Source: Vibrio agarivorans (GTDB lineage Bacteria > Pseudomonadota > Gammaproteobacteria > Enterobacterales > Vibrionaceae). Taken from it: a stretch of 64,000 nucleotides of DNA. The stretch covers positions 716,241 to 780,240 of the forward strand of contig NZ_JAUFQF010000004.1 of NCBI RefSeq assembly GCF_030409635.1, read 5' to 3'. Position 1 is the stretch's first letter. Each line of letters starts with the position of its first letter. Under the pieces are notes generated by a model. It saw only the letters and a program-made list of their open reading frames with translations. It was not told the DNA's origin and made no database searches. This document shows positions 47,577 through 57,310 of this stretch, in pieces. Made by a program: the position numbers and the translations under genes.

Positions 47577-47648
47577 ATGAACGTCATTGAACAAGCTACT
47601 CCATACACCCACCACATGGAAGCGGGTGTGATGCTAGAGCGTAAGTAA
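47577..47648 (+). pseudogene. displaced 3' fragment of trmA
   Basis: Bases 47601-47648 encode [15 protein letters not shown] and a stop in the trmA frame. This is the host's original gene end, cut off by the element. An ATG at 47577 in the element is in frame, creating a 23-codon ORF, probably by chance. Confidence 0.85.
47601..47641 (+). repeat. attR, 41-bp direct repeat (right)
   Basis: Identical to 38603-38643. The following AAG-TAA restores the ancestral trmA ending, and the trmA terminator comes 29 bp later. Confidence 0.95.
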
Positions 47649-47669
47649 ATACTTAGCCTAACCTAAAAC

Positions 47670-47698
47670 AATAAACCCTCGCTTGGCGAGGGTTTATT
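47670..47698 (+). terminator. original trmA terminator, now 9 kb from its gene
   Basis: AATAAACCCTCGC/GCGAGGGTTTATT is a 13-bp perfect stem with loop TTG. It lies right after the displaced trmA 3' end and before convergent yijD, so before insertion it ended trmA; now it can only serve yijD. Confidence 0.88.
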
Positions 47699-47705
47699 GT
47701 ATGAG

Positions 47706-48095
47706 CTATAGGTCGTTCGATTCGGCTTTTTTCATGGCCCCAATGTAACCGAGCTTTCTTCCTAGCCAGAACAGTAACCCCATTAAGATCATAATTGAGA
47801 AAAAGTTCGAGCCAGCTTCAGGGTACTGTGCCTTTACAAAAGCTGAGTGGCCAAAACCACCAACAAGAAAACATGCCAAACCTACCAAAGGCATATCCTC
47901 AGATACTGGGTTAACTAAGTAATCTTGGTATAACGCTTGAACTGCTAACGCCATCGCAATCCAAGGAAATATTGAAAATGGTACTGAGGTAATGGTCATC
48001 CAAGAGAGGATAGCATCGCCACACATACCGGCAATCAGAGCTAAAATTAACGGTTTTTTCTCTGATCGTTGTTGAGCTGGTGTTGTATTTTCCAT
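47706..48095 (-). CDS. yijD: YijD family (DUF1422) inner-membrane protein
   Basis: 129 residues with four hydrophobic segments, as in E. coli YijD. Function unknown. The ATG overlaps the fabR stop (TAATG), so it is coupled to fabR. In E. coli the order is sthA-fabR-yijD-trmA, the same as here apart from the inserted element. Confidence 0.93.
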   Translation of the reverse strand: MENTTPAQQRSEKKPLILALIAGMCGDAILSWMTITSVPFSIFPWIAMALAVQALYQDYLVNPVSEDMPLVGLACFLVGGFGHSAFVKAQYPEAGSNFFSIMILMGLLFWLGRKLGYIGAMKKAESNDL

Positions 48096-48736
48096 TATTT
48101 ATAATCACCTTTATTTCTGTTTCGTTCACGTTCTTTACGATACCAGTGAGCACCTTTTGCAATCATCCTTAACTGAAGAATTAATCGCTCGGCCTGCTCA
48201 TCTCGCTCCGTTTTGTTCAAGTCTAGTGCCTCAGCGCCAGAACTAAAAACCAAAGTCACTGAGGCTTCCGCCTGAACAAATGCTTCTTCACGTGTCATAC
48301 CTGAACCGATCAAGTATTCAGTTAACTCTGCCACAAAATGCTGAATTTCTCGCGCTACTGCCGCACGAAATTCGAAAGATGTGCCAGAGCGCTCGCGTAA
48401 TAGTAGACGAAAGACGTTTGGACTCGACTCGATGAACTCCATAAAGGTCTCTACCGAGGTCCGAATCACACTGCCCTCTTTGACAATACGCTGACGAGCT
48501 TGGCGCATCAGTTGACGCAGCAACAGGCCGCCTTCATCAACCATCGTCAAACCTAGCTCATCCATATCTTTGAAGTGACGGTAAAATGAGGTCGGGGCAA
48601 TACCGGCTTCTCGAGCGACTTCTCGTAAACTCAAGTTGGAAAAGCTACGCTCGGTACTCAGCTGGCTGAATGCAGCATCAATTAATGAACGGCGCGTTTT
48701 TTCTTTTTGCTGGGCACGAATCCCGTTAGGTTTCAT
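48095..48736 (-). CDS. fabR: TetR-family repressor FabR of unsaturated fatty acid synthesis
   Basis: 213 residues from ATG 48736; 14 more upstream codons are open but unlikely. [32 protein letters not shown]. The start [23 protein letters not shown] matches FabR. It represses fabA/fabB when unsaturated acyl-CoA is plentiful. Divergent from sthA with a 184-bp gap that must contain both promoters. Confidence 0.95.
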   Translation of the reverse strand: MKPNGIRAQQKEKTRRSLIDAAFSQLSTERSFSNLSLREVAREAGIAPTSFYRHFKDMDELGLTMVDEGGLLLRQLMRQARQRIVKEGSVIRTSVETFMEFIESSPNVFRLLLRERSGTSFEFRAAVAREIQHFVAELTEYLIGSGMTREEAFVQAEASVTLVFSSGAEALDLNKTERDEQAERLILQLRMIAKGAHWYRKERERNRNKGDYK

Positions 48737-48920
48737 AACTCTACATACCTTGTAATCACTATCGACCACACTATACATGGTTCTCTAGCATTGCTTAAGC
48801 ACTGCTCTTCGGGTTTCTGCGTGATCGCCTGCACTCTATCAATGCGAATCACTGTACCCAAAGGACAATTGCGTTAATATTGCGCTATCAAAATGTTAAC
48901 CACGCTAGCAAGGAAAGAGT

Positions 48921-50321
48921 ATGGCACAGAGTAACCACTTTGATGTAATCGTTATAGGTAGTGGCCCTGGCGGAGAAGGGGCAGCAATGGGATTAACCAA
49001 AGCTGGATTGAATGTTGCTGTCATTGAGAAAGAGAGTAGCGTCGGTGGCGGGTGTACACACTGGGGAACGATTCCATCAAAAGCCCTTAGGCATGCGGTT
49101 AGTCGTATCATTGAGTTCAACAGTAACCCTCTTTTTTGTCACAATAACTCTAGCTTGCACAGCACCTTCTCCAATATTCTCGGCCATGCTAAATCTGTCG
49201 TCGATAAGCAAACACGCTTAAGGCAAGGGTTTTATGACCGCAACCACTGCACGCTGATTTTTGGCACTGCGCGCTTCAATAGTACTCATACTGTAGAAGT
49301 CACCAAGCAAGATGGTAGTGTTGAAGAGTACAGCGCCGATCGTTTTGTTATCGCGACAGGCTCCCGCCCTTATCAGCCCAATGATGTTGATTTTAACCAC
49401 CCGCGAATCTACGACAGTGACTCCATTTTGCGCCTTAAGCATGACCCTCGACACATCATCATTTATGGTGCCGGAGTGATCGGCTGTGAATATGCCTCTA
49501 TCTTCCGTGGTCTTGGGGTTAAGACTGACCTTATCAACACTCGAGATCGTCTACTCGCCTTCTTAGACAACGAAACCTCTGATGCCCTTTCCTATCACTT
49601 TTGGAACAGTGGCGTCATTATTCGTAACGATGAGACCTATGAAAAGGTTGAAGGCACTGACGATGGTGTGATTGTGCATCTTAAATCCGGTAAGAAAATG
49701 AAGGCTGACTGTATTCTTTATGCCAACGGGCGAACCGGCAACACTGATAAACTTAACCTTGAAGTGGTGGGGCTAACCCCTGACTCGCGAGGGCAAGTGG
49801 CAGTCAATGGCAATTATCAAACTGAGGTGGGCCATGTATATTCAGTGGGTGATGTCATTGGTTACCCAAGCCTTGCAAGTGCAGCGTACGATCAAGGTCG
49901 TTTTGTCGCTCAGGCGATTACGACAGGTGAGGCTCAGGGATATTTGATCGAAGATATCCCCACGGGTATTTATACCATCCCAGAGATCAGCTCTGTGGGT
50001 AAAACAGAGCAAGAGCTCACCGCAGCAAAAGTGCCTTACGAAGTAGGAAGAAGCTCGTTTAAACACCTCGCACGCGCACAAATTGCAGGTAAAGATATTG
50101 GTAGTTTAAAGATTCTCTTTCATCGAGAGACGAAAGAAATCCTCGGGATACATTGCTTTGGAGAACGTGCCGCCGAGATCATTCACATCGGCCAAGCCAT
50201 CATGGAACAAAAGGGCGAAGCGAATACCATTGAATATTTTGTGAATACGACGTTCAACTATCCCACGATGGCTGAAGCGTATCGCGTTGCCGCTCTCAAT
50301 GGTCTGAACCGTCTATTTTAA
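48921..50321 (+). CDS. sthA: soluble pyridine nucleotide transhydrogenase
   Basis: 466 residues. FAD site [15 protein letters not shown]; the region [19 protein letters not shown] has a single cysteine, lacking the redox disulfide of lipoamide dehydrogenases, as expected for SthA. NAD(P) site [16 protein letters not shown], and GRTGNTDKL and GEAN-TIEYF near the end. It converts NADPH plus NAD+ to NADP+ plus NADH. Confidence 0.97.
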   Translation: MAQSNHFDVIVIGSGPGGEGAAMGLTKAGLNVAVIEKESSVGGGCTHWGTIPSKALRHAVSRIIEFNSNPLFCHNNSSLHSTFSNILGHAKSVVDKQTRLRQGFYDRNHCTLIFGTARFNSTHTVEVTKQDGSVEEYSADRFVIATGSRPYQPNDVDFNHPRIYDSDSILRLKHDPRHIIIYGAGVIGCEYASIFRGLGVKTDLINTRDRLLAFLDNETSDALSYHFWNSGVIIRNDETYEKVEGTDDGVIVHLKSGKKMKADCILYANGRTGNTDKLNLEVVGLTPDSRGQVAVNGNYQTEVGHVYSVGDVIGYPSLASAAYDQGRFVAQAITTGEAQGYLIEDIPTGIYTIPEISSVGKTEQELTAAKVPYEVGRSSFKHLARAQIAGKDIGSLKILFHRETKEILGIHCFGERAAEIIHIGQAIMEQKGEANTIEYFVNTTFNYPTMAEAYRVAALNGLNRLF

Positions 50322-50341
50322 GCATCTGGTTTGTAATAAAG

Positions 50342-50367
50342 TGGGGAGCCTCTCGCTCCCCATTTTT
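50342..50367. terminator. intrinsic terminator between sthA and dinF
   Basis: TGGGGAGC/GCTCCCCA, 8-bp perfect stem, loop CTCTC, then TTTTT. Serves sthA and may help end convergent dinF. Confidence 0.9.
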
Positions 50368-50374
50368 CACTCTA

Positions 50375-51709
50375 TTATGTTAAGAACTGACCTCGACGCC
50401 ACTGTCTAGTAAACAGTACAGCTAAGCCTATGCCTCGCATTCCCATGAAAAGACTCATGGCTAGCCACAGGGCATGATTACCAAGATCTGACACCAACCA
50501 AAAGGTAAGGAAAAAGCTACTCGTTGCGACAAACATACTGTTTCGCATGTCTTTACCCTTGGTTGCACCAATAAATAGCCCATCAAGCAAAAATGCCCAT
50601 AAAGAGACCAACGGCATAGCGACCAACCAAGGCAAATATTGATAAGCGACACTTCTAACCTGTTCAATATTCGTGATCAGGCCAATAAGCGACTCACCGA
50701 ATAACAAGAACACTGCACTAAGAACCGAACAAATTAGAGTCCCCCAAAAGAATGTCCCTATGATAGATTCTTTCAGCTCATCGCGACTCTTGCCTCCTAT
50801 GGCCTTGCCGACCATGGCCTCCATCGCGTAAGCAAAACCATCCATACCATAAGAGATGATCATCAAAAAACTCATCAACACCGCGTTGGCCGCAACTACA
50901 TTGTCTCCGTAGCTCGCTCCCTGAAACGTCATGAAGCTCAAGGTGACTTGCAAACACAGTGAACGCAGAAAAATATCTCGGTTTAGACGCACAAAGCGTC
51001 CAATGTTGTTCGCCATATCTCTGAACAGTAGCTTGGGATTTGGCAAGTTTTGCGCAAGCCAAATCCGAAAGACGCACCACAGACCGAAGCTCATTCCTGA
51101 ATAATCGGCGATAACCGACGCTAGGGCTGCCCCTTCAACTTTCCAGCCCAACCCGAGAACGAAAATAACGTCCAATACAATGTTCATCACGTTAGTAATG
51201 ATCACCATCCACATCGGTGCTTTCGCATCTTGATTTCCAAGCAGCCATCCGAGCAGAACAAAATTCATCAGTGCTGCGGGGGCACTCCATGCACGAATCG
51301 TAAAATACTGCTCCCCGTAGAACTTCACATCATCACTGGCATCGCTAAGGGCAAAAACTTGTTGCGCGACCACTTGATGAAATAGAAGAAAGATAAGTGC
51401 AAAGAGCAATGCCATGGCACTACCTTGGACAAAGGTAAGGCCCAAGGCGTGTTTGTCTTTGGCTCCTGCCGCTTGAGCCGTCAGCCCAGTGGTGGACATA
51501 CGAAGAAAACCAAGTAGCCAGAAGGTCACGCTTATCATGGTACTACCGAGGGCTACGCCACCCAGATACCAAGCATGTTCAAGATGCCCAATAACGGCTG
51601 CGTCCACTAAACCGAGCAAAGGGACCGTAATATTTGACAGAACCATAGGCAACGCTAGGGCAAGGATTCTGCTATGGAGAGAGCATTTGAAGAGAAGAGA
51701 GGCGTTCAC
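50375..51709 (-). CDS. dinF: MATE-family efflux transporter DinF
   Basis: 444 residues, about 12 membrane segments. RILALALPMVLSNITVPLLG, VDAAVIGHL and FLRMSTTGLTAQAAGAKD match DinF. It is downstream of lexA by 78 bp on the same strand, the E. coli order, so it is part of the SOS response. The apparent start is GTG 51709, immediately following a 14-bp hairpin; the SD is weak, GAG 7 bp upstream within the stem. Confidence 0.93.
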   Translation of the reverse strand: MNASLLFKCSLHSRILALALPMVLSNITVPLLGLVDAAVIGHLEHAWYLGGVALGSTMISVTFWLLGFLRMSTTGLTAQAAGAKDKHALGLTFVQGSAMALLFALIFLLFHQVVAQQVFALSDASDDVKFYGEQYFTIRAWSAPAALMNFVLLGWLLGNQDAKAPMWMVIITNVMNIVLDVIFVLGLGWKVEGAALASVIADYSGMSFGLWCVFRIWLAQNLPNPKLLFRDMANNIGRFVRLNRDIFLRSLCLQVTLSFMTFQGASYGDNVVAANAVLMSFLMIISYGMDGFAYAMEAMVGKAIGGKSRDELKESIIGTFFWGTLICSVLSAVFLLFGESLIGLITNIEQVRSVAYQYLPWLVAMPLVSLWAFLLDGLFIGATKGKDMRNSMFVATSSFFLTFWLVSDLGNHALWLAMSLFMGMRGIGLAVLFTRQWRRGQFLT

Positions 51710-51747
51710 AGTTACACTCAGTTTAGCTAAAACACTGAGTGTAACTG
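51709..51747 (-). promoter_or_regulatory. long hairpin between lexA and dinF
   Basis: CAGTTACACTCAGT/ACTGAGTGTAACTG, a 14-bp perfect stem with an 11-base loop. Its 3' base on the minus strand is the first base of the dinF GTG. It could mask the weak SD or partially terminate lexA transcripts. No U-run follows. Confidence 0.65.
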
Positions 51748-51787
51748 CTTGAATTAGAAATCCAACAGGCTTGTAATGTTTGCGTGC

Positions 51788-52405
51788 TTACATCCAGTCG
51801 GTGTTGCGGATGATGCCCACTGCTAGCCCTTCGATTTCTAGGCTTTGGTAGCTTGGGTCTACAACAATAGGGTCGAACTCTTCGTTCTCAGCATGAAGCA
51901 GTACACGATCACCCTGTTTTTCTAGGCGTTTAACCGTTACGTCTTCATCAACTCGAGCGACGACCACCTGGCCATTTCGCACATCTGTGGTTTTATGTAC
52001 AGCAAGTAAGTCGCCATCCATAATTCCGATGTCTTTCATACTCTCGCCGTGAACTCTTAACAGAAAATCAGCCTGTGGCTTAAACATACCTGGGTCGACT
52101 TGGTAGTGTGTTTCAACATGCTCTTGCGCCAAGATGGGCTCGCCTGCCGCAACCTGACCAATCAATGGCAAACCTTCTTCTTCATTTGCGACTTCTAGCA
52201 AAATTCGAATGCCACGAGAGGCCCCTGGGATAATTTCAATGGCTTCTTTACGAGCCAGTGCTTTCAGGTGTTCTTCTGCAGCATTTGCAGAGCGGAAACC
52301 TAGCTCACGGGCGATTTCTGCACGCGTCGGCGGCATTCCCGTTTCGTCAATTTTACTTCTGATTAGGTCAAAAACTTGTTGTTGTCGCGGCGTTAAAGGC
52401 TTCAT
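51788..52405 (-). CDS. lexA: SOS repressor LexA
   Basis: 205 residues. Winged HTH ([24 protein letters not shown]), cleavage site VAAGEP (A87-G88), catalytic Ser122 in HGESM and Lys159 in VTVKRL. It represses SOS genes and self-cleaves when bound to RecA filaments. Two SOS boxes lie in the promoter, giving autorepression. dinF follows. Confidence 0.98.
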   Translation of the reverse strand: MKPLTPRQQQVFDLIRSKIDETGMPPTRAEIARELGFRSANAAEEHLKALARKEAIEIIPGASRGIRILLEVANEEEGLPLIGQVAAGEPILAQEHVETHYQVDPGMFKPQADFLLRVHGESMKDIGIMDGDLLAVHKTTDVRNGQVVVARVDEDVTVKRLEKQGDRVLLHAENEEFDPIVVDPSYQSLEIEGLAVGIIRNTDWM

Positions 52406-52414
52406 GTTAGCTAC

Positions 52415-52430
52415 CTGTCTTTTTATACAG
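52415..52430. promoter_or_regulatory. LexA box 1
   Basis: CTGTCTTTTTATACAG is a perfect CTGT-N8-ACAG SOS box 10 bp upstream of lexA. Confidence 0.92.
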
Positions 52431-52434
52431 TTAA

Positions 52435-52450
52435 CTGTCAGTATATCCAG
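52435..52450. promoter_or_regulatory. LexA box 2
   Basis: CTGTCAGTATATCCAG is an SOS box with one mismatch (CCAG for ACAG). Centre-to-centre distance from box 1 is 20 bp, like the double operator of E. coli lexA. Confidence 0.85.
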
Positions 52451-52785
52451 TAAAAAATCAAATGGAAAGGTGTGTTTAGAAATTAATCACCCTAGTATTG
52501 GTACAGGAATCAAATTAATGACAACAAATTGCAACAAATCGGACAAATTCTAGTCAATGTGGTTGATTTACCATTCAAAGGTTAGACCAGTTTCTGATAT
52601 TCTTGCTGGCCACGAATTCGGCTAACGTATTTCAAAAATTTGTCCATACTTACTGGCAGTAAGCCCAAACCATTCTTAGGTGTTTTTTGCCTTTGATACT
52701 CAGGCATTCACACTGGTTTAGCGACTGAGAGCCAAACGCTCGATAGAAGTACGTCGATTACAATCAATTGAGGCGATAGCACGAT
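52451..52785. other. lexA-plsB divergent gap
   Basis: 335 bp that should contain the lexA and plsB promoters. I see no repeat, ORF or RNA motif in it beyond the LexA boxes at its edge. Confidence 0.5.
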
Positions 52786-55215
52786 ATGTCTTCAGGACAA
52801 TCCATGTTCCAAGCAGCTTTAAAGCTGCCACTTTCGGTTTTGGTCAAAGGAACTACCATTCCATCTAATCCAATCGAAGATTTAGAGATCGATCTCTCTA
52901 AACCGATTGTTTACGCACTGCCATTCCGCTCGGATGTCGACCTAATTACACTACGTTCTCAGGCTTTGCACTGGGGACTCCCTGATCCATTTGAGCCAGT
53001 AGAAATCAACGGCCAACAGTTCTCACGTTACGTCTTTACGTCAACGCGTCCAACTGTCATGACCAATGACTATGACGCACCGGCAGAGTCTAAAGCGCTA
53101 TTCTCGCAACTCCTTGCTTTACATGGTCAAGATCAGGAGTTAGATGTTCAGCTGATCCCTGTCTCTGTTATGTGGGGACGCAAGCCTGGAAAAGAGGATA
53201 AAGTTAAGCCACACCTTGAAGCGCTCAACGGCCCACAAAAGTCACTCGCCGTTCTTTTCTCTGGTCGAGACTGTATGGTGCGCATGAGCCCAGTGGTATC
53301 TCTGCGCTACATGGCAGACAAGCACGGCACTGAGCCTGTGATTGCTCAAAAGCTTTCACGTGTGGCACGCATCCACTTTTCTCGTCAGAAGCTCGCCGCT
53401 TCAGGTCCAAAGTTACCAAGCCGACAAGTTCTCGTTGATCGCTTGATACAATCGCCAACGATTCAAAAAGCGATTGAAGAAGAGATGACCTCGAAAGGCA
53501 TCACCAAAGAAAAGGCGCAGAAAGAAGCAGAAAGCATTATTGATGAAATTGCAGCCGACTTTTCTTATGGCCTGATCAAGAACGGGGAAAAAGTATTAGG
53601 CTGGTTGTGGAACCGTCTCTATCAAGGGATCAACATCAACAATGCATCAACTGTGCGCAAGCTTGCTCAAGATGGTCATGAGATTGTGTATGTGCCTTGC
53701 CACCGCAGCCATATGGACTACCTACTACTCTCTTACGTTCTCTACAAAGAAGGTATGGTACCGCCGCATATCGCAGCAGGCATTAACCTAAACTTCTTCC
53801 CTGCTGGACAAATTTTCCGCCGTGGCGGTGCGTTCTTCATACGCCGCAGCTTCAAAGGCAATAAGTTGTACTCCACCATCTTCCGTGAATACCTCTCAGA
53901 GCTATTTGCCAAAGGTTACTCTGTTGAGTATTTCAGTGAAGGTGGTCGCTCGCGTACTGGTCGCTTGCTGCAAGCAAAAACGGGTATGTTGGCAATGACA
54001 GTACAGGCAATGTTGCGTGGTCTTAATCGCCCTGTCACTCTTGTCCCGGTGTATATCGGTTATGAGCATGTCATGGAAGTCGGAACATACGCGAAAGAAC
54101 TTCGTGGAAAGCGCAAAGAAAAAGAGAATGCGGGCCTCGTGCTTAAGACCATTCGTAAGCTGCGTAATTTCGGTAAAGGCTATGTCAACTTCGGCGAGCC
54201 GATACCACTCAATGGCTTCTTAAATGAAAATGCCCCTGAGTGGCGCCAAGACATCGATCCTATGGGTGGTTCAAAGCCACAATGGATGAACCCTGTGATC
54301 AATCAGTTGGCGAATAAGATGATGACAAACATCAATGATGCCGCTGCAACCAATGCACTCACGCTATGTGCGACTGCGCTACTTGCCTCTCGCCAGCGCG
54401 CGCTGTCTCGCGACAACCTAGTGCGTCAAATTGATTGTTACTTACAGCTGCTGCGCAATGTGGGTTACTCATCAACATTTACGGTTCCAAAAGACAGCGC
54501 AGAAGAGCTCGTGACTCACGCTGAGTCTTTAGAGAAGTTTGTGATTGAAGAAGACTCGATGGGTACGATTGTCTCGTTTGACCGTCAGCAATCTATTCTG
54601 ATGACTTACTACCGCAACAACATAATCCATTTGTTCGCGTTACCTTCATTGATTGCACAAATGCTTATTCGTCACCAAGCACTGACTAAGCAACAGATAG
54701 TAGAAACCGTGCTGGCTATTTATCCGTTCTTGAAACAAGAGCTGTTTTTAGGTGCTGAAGAACAAGCGATCCCTGAGCTTGTGAATCAATACTTAGAAGA
54801 GTTAAGTCGTCAATCGGTAATTACCATTCGTGAGGATGTTGTCAGCATCCATCAAGCGAATACTCAAGTTCTACTGCTTTTGGGCAGCACAATCTCAGAA
54901 ACCTTGCAGCGCTATGCTATTGCAATGAACCTGCTGTTCAACGACCCAGAGCTAGGCAAGTCTGATCTTGAAAAACGCAGCCAGGATATTGCACAGCGAT
55001 TGGGCCGCCTCAACGGCGTCAACGCACCGGAGTTTTTCGATAAAGGTGTATTCTCATCGTTATTCAGCACGCTCAAGCAAGAGCAATACCTCAGCGTTGA
55101 GGGTGACTGTGATATTGAAAAGACAGAACAACTCATGACAAGACTCAATGGGCTTGTTCACCCTGAAGTGAAATTGACCATTGAAGAGAGTATTGCTCGC
55201 GCTGATGAAGAGTAA
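52786..55215 (+). CDS. plsB: glycerol-3-phosphate 1-O-acyltransferase
   Basis: 809 residues, usual length. The four acyltransferase blocks are clear: [13 protein letters not shown] (HX4D), [22 protein letters not shown] and [11 protein letters not shown]. It transfers acyl chains to the sn-1 position of G3P at the inner membrane, starting phospholipid synthesis. It is divergent from lexA, as in E. coli. Confidence 0.98.
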   Translation: MSSGQSMFQAALKLPLSVLVKGTTIPSNPIEDLEIDLSKPIVYALPFRSDVDLITLRSQALHWGLPDPFEPVEINGQQFSRYVFTSTRPTVMTNDYDAPAESKALFSQLLALHGQDQELDVQLIPVSVMWGRKPGKEDKVKPHLEALNGPQKSLAVLFSGRDCMVRMSPVVSLRYMADKHGTEPVIAQKLSRVARIHFSRQKLAASGPKLPSRQVLVDRLIQSPTIQKAIEEEMTSKGITKEKAQKEAESIIDEIAADFSYGLIKNGEKVLGWLWNRLYQGININNASTVRKLAQDGHEIVYVPCHRSHMDYLLLSYVLYKEGMVPPHIAAGINLNFFPAGQIFRRGGAFFIRRSFKGNKLYSTIFREYLSELFAKGYSVEYFSEGGRSRTGRLLQAKTGMLAMTVQAMLRGLNRPVTLVPVYIGYEHVMEVGTYAKELRGKRKEKENAGLVLKTIRKLRNFGKGYVNFGEPIPLNGFLNENAPEWRQDIDPMGGSKPQWMNPVINQLANKMMTNINDAAATNALTLCATALLASRQRALSRDNLVRQIDCYLQLLRNVGYSSTFTVPKDSAEELVTHAESLEKFVIEEDSMGTIVSFDRQQSILMTYYRNNIIHLFALPSLIAQMLIRHQALTKQQIVETVLAIYPFLKQELFLGAEEQAIPELVNQYLEELSRQSVITIREDVVSIHQANTQVLLLLGSTISETLQRYAIAMNLLFNDPELGKSDLEKRSQDIAQRLGRLNGVNAPEFFDKGVFSSLFSTLKQEQYLSVEGDCDIEKTEQLMTRLNGLVHPEVKLTIEESIARADEE

Positions 55216-55242
55216 TCAATCAATGAGTCGCTAAGCAGAAAC

Positions 55243-55272
55243 AAAACAGCCTCCAAGTGTGGAGGCTGTTTT
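55243..55272. terminator. intrinsic terminator between plsB and ubiA
   Basis: AAAACAGCCTCCA/TGGAGGCTGTTTT, 13-bp perfect stem, loop AGTG, T-run. Also usable by convergent ubiA. Confidence 0.9.
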
Positions 55273-55300
55273 TCATTTTGAAGATGCATATTCGCCGTGA

Positions 55301-56155
55301 CTACATGACAGCAGCCAATATGCCTGCGGTAATAGCCATTCCAACATAGTTGTTATTAAGGAACGCCTGAAAACACGCTTCTCGCTCGCGCTGACGAATC
55401 AACCACTGCTGATAAACAAACAGCGCCCCGACTACCAACAAACACCAGTTATACACACTCGTCAGTTGATTTAAGTAACCCAGCAGCATCAAAAGTAACA
55501 AAGTGGCGAACTGCAGAGCACCAATCATCATCTTGTCGCGTCTACCAAACAAGATGGCGGTGGATTTTATGCCAATTTTCAGATCGTCGTCTCTGTCCAC
55601 CATCGCATACTGAGTGTCATAAGCAATCGTCCACAGTGCGTTAATGATAAAGACCAACCACACCATCATAGGGACAGTCTCTGCTTGAGCTGCCCATGCC
55701 ATCGGAATAGACCAGCTAAACGCCAAACCAAGAAACAGTTGAGGTAAGTGGGTAAAGCGCTTCATAAATGGGTAAATAAAGGCGAGTGCGATACCAACAA
55801 ACGAGAGCTGAACTGTCAGCGTGTTCATTGTCATCACTAGGGCTAGCGCTATCAGCGCCAAGACAATAAATAACCCTATCGCTTCTGCGGCAGAGACCTT
55901 GCCCGAGGGGAGCGGTCTTGCTTGAGTGCGCTTAACATGGCCATCAACTTTTCGGTCAGCAAAGTCGTTAATAACACATCCTGCGGAACGCATCACCAAT
56001 ACACCCACAGTAAATACGACCAACACTTTAAGGTCAGGAATGCCATTAGCGGCTAGAAGTAATGCCCACAATGTCGGCCACAACAACAATAGCGAACCGA
56101 TCGGGCGATCCATTCGCATCAGCTGCCAATATCCCTGTAGTTTTGCCTGCATCAT
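55301..56155 (-). CDS. ubiA: 4-hydroxybenzoate octaprenyltransferase
   Basis: 284 residues, about nine membrane segments. The two Asp-rich motifs NDFADRKVD and [12 protein letters not shown] bind the prenyl diphosphate through Mg2+. It prenylates 4-hydroxybenzoate in ubiquinone synthesis. The ATG overlaps the ubiC stop (ATGA). Confidence 0.97.
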   Translation of the reverse strand: MMQAKLQGYWQLMRMDRPIGSLLLLWPTLWALLLAANGIPDLKVLVVFTVGVLVMRSAGCVINDFADRKVDGHVKRTQARPLPSGKVSAAEAIGLFIVLALIALALVMTMNTLTVQLSFVGIALAFIYPFMKRFTHLPQLFLGLAFSWSIPMAWAAQAETVPMMVWLVFIINALWTIAYDTQYAMVDRDDDLKIGIKSTAILFGRRDKMMIGALQFATLLLLMLLGYLNQLTSVYNWCLLVVGALFVYQQWLIRQREREACFQAFLNNNYVGMAITAGILAAVM

Positions 56156-56694
56156 GCTTGATTTCCTTGCGCATAAATCGGAGCGTTAGGTAAAAAGAGC
56201 TCTGCGACTAATATCGGTCTTTCGTCTACCCACAATCTTGAGCGTCTTGCTAGAAGTAACTTTCCAGAAACGACCGTTTCACCCACTTGTAGTGAATCTC
56301 GACGTACCTTGGTGCTCTTGAACACGGTAAAGCCTAACGGAATTTCACCCTGATCCGCCAGATTATGAGTCTCTCCGATCATTGAAGATTGCGGTATTAA
56401 GGTTCGCCCTAATACCCAAGGCTGTTGATCGCCTTTAAGAATCACTTTTCGTAATAGATAGTCTTCATTTGGTAAGTGTTCGCTCTCACTGAGTGCAAGA
56501 TCTGTAGGGCTCTTCATGTCACTTTGCAGTAACTCTACCGTCAGATCATTACAATATTTCTCTAACAACAAAGACAACGAACCTTGTTCAGTCAGCCAGT
56601 CACGCGTTAAAGAGTTTTTAAAAACAAACACTTTGGGAGATTGCCAATGCATCTCTCGCAGCGCTTGCAGATATTCTGTTACTGATAGTTCCAT
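56152..56694 (-). CDS. ubiC: chorismate pyruvate-lyase
   Basis: 180 residues from ATG 56694 ([10 protein letters not shown]); TTG 56709 is possible. It cleaves chorismate to 4-hydroxybenzoate, the substrate of UbiA encoded next with a 4-bp overlap. [20 protein letters not shown] is the conserved region with arginine, and [12 protein letters not shown] is near the end. Confidence 0.94.
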   Translation of the reverse strand: MELSVTEYLQALREMHWQSPKVFVFKNSLTRDWLTEQGSLSLLLEKYCNDLTVELLQSDMKSPTDLALSESEHLPNEDYLLRKVILKGDQQPWVLGRTLIPQSSMIGETHNLADQGEIPLGFTVFKSTKVRRDSLQVGETVVSGKLLLARRSRLWVDERPILVAELFLPNAPIYAQGNQA

Positions 56695-56856
56695 ACTTAT
56701 ATTTAACAAAGGCTACGAACATCGTACAATAAAACTTCGTTTATTATGGCAGAATGAATCTGCAACTAGCTGCTCGTATGCGGCTGATAGACAACGCATT
56801 GTAACAAGCTTAACCTTGCAAGGTCACCAGACCGATAAGAAATAACAGAGATAAAT

Positions 56857-57264
56857 ATGTATAAACGTTACGTGACCCAAATCCTGATTGGCTTGTGTGC
56901 GGTTTTGGCTATGCCGACATTTGCTGAACAAGAAACAAAACCCCAGCTGGCTTACTTTACCCTGAGCCCCGACCTCACCACTAATTTTCACACTTCTGGA
57001 AGAAAACTGGGCTATATACAAGTAAGAATCGACGTCATGGTGGCAAACCAATCAGACTTGCCAATCATTGAATTGCACCAACCCTTGATTCGTGATGCGG
57101 TCATTGAAATGCTCGGTCGCCAATCAGAAGACACTATTAAATCACTGGCGGGACGCGAAGAGCTGCGTAAGTCTTTGGTCGATCAAATTAACGATACGCT
57201 ATTGCCAGAGACTGGCAGAAAGGTGGTTGCAGATTTATTGTTTACGAAATACTTGTACCAATAA
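56857..57264 (+). CDS. FliL-like protein
   Basis: 135 residues. A signal-peptide-like N-terminus (LIGLCAVLAMPTFAE) replaces the FliL membrane anchor, and the body (YIQVRIDVMVANQ, PLIRDAVIEMLGRQSEDTI, DTLLPETGRKVVADLLFTKYLYQ) matches FliL. It is far from flagellar genes. Its role is probably periplasmic and unknown. Confidence 0.87.
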   Translation: MYKRYVTQILIGLCAVLAMPTFAEQETKPQLAYFTLSPDLTTNFHTSGRKLGYIQVRIDVMVANQSDLPIIELHQPLIRDAVIEMLGRQSEDTIKSLAGREELRKSLVDQINDTLLPETGRKVVADLLFTKYLYQ

Positions 57265-57288
57265 CAAGCAAGCTATCACTGATAAAGT

Positions 57289-57310
57289 AAAGGAGCCGTT
57301 AGGCTCCTTT
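57289..57310 (+). terminator. intrinsic terminator of the FliL-like gene
   Basis: AAAGGAGCC/GGCTCCTTT, 9-bp stem, loop GTTA, ending TTTCTT. It overlaps the last codons of convergent glpG. Confidence 0.8.

Larger units (their letters stand above)
38603..47641. mobile_element. 8,998-bp integrative element in the 3' end of trmA
   Basis: Two perfect 41-bp direct repeats (38603-38643 and 47601-47641) bound the element. The left copy lies within trmA, and the right copy is followed by the original trmA last codon, stop and terminator, so the element inserted in the gene's 3' end and supplies a new terminal codon set. Contents: tyrosine integrase next to the right end, AlpA, a second HTH protein, YagK/YfjJ-like protein, serine recombinase, DUF4297-SMC gene pair and a zinc-ribbon protein. 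No relaxase, type IV secretion, capsid or tail gene is visible, so it is a satellite or mobilisable island rather than an ICE or complete prophage. Confidence 0.95.

Noticed and set aside
38603..47641. Element as a complete prophage or ICE
   Set aside because: No capsid, tail, terminase, lysis, relaxase or type IV secretion gene is visible.
47577..47648. 23-codon ORF across the right att site as a gene
   Set aside because: It is the displaced trmA end with a chance upstream ATG.
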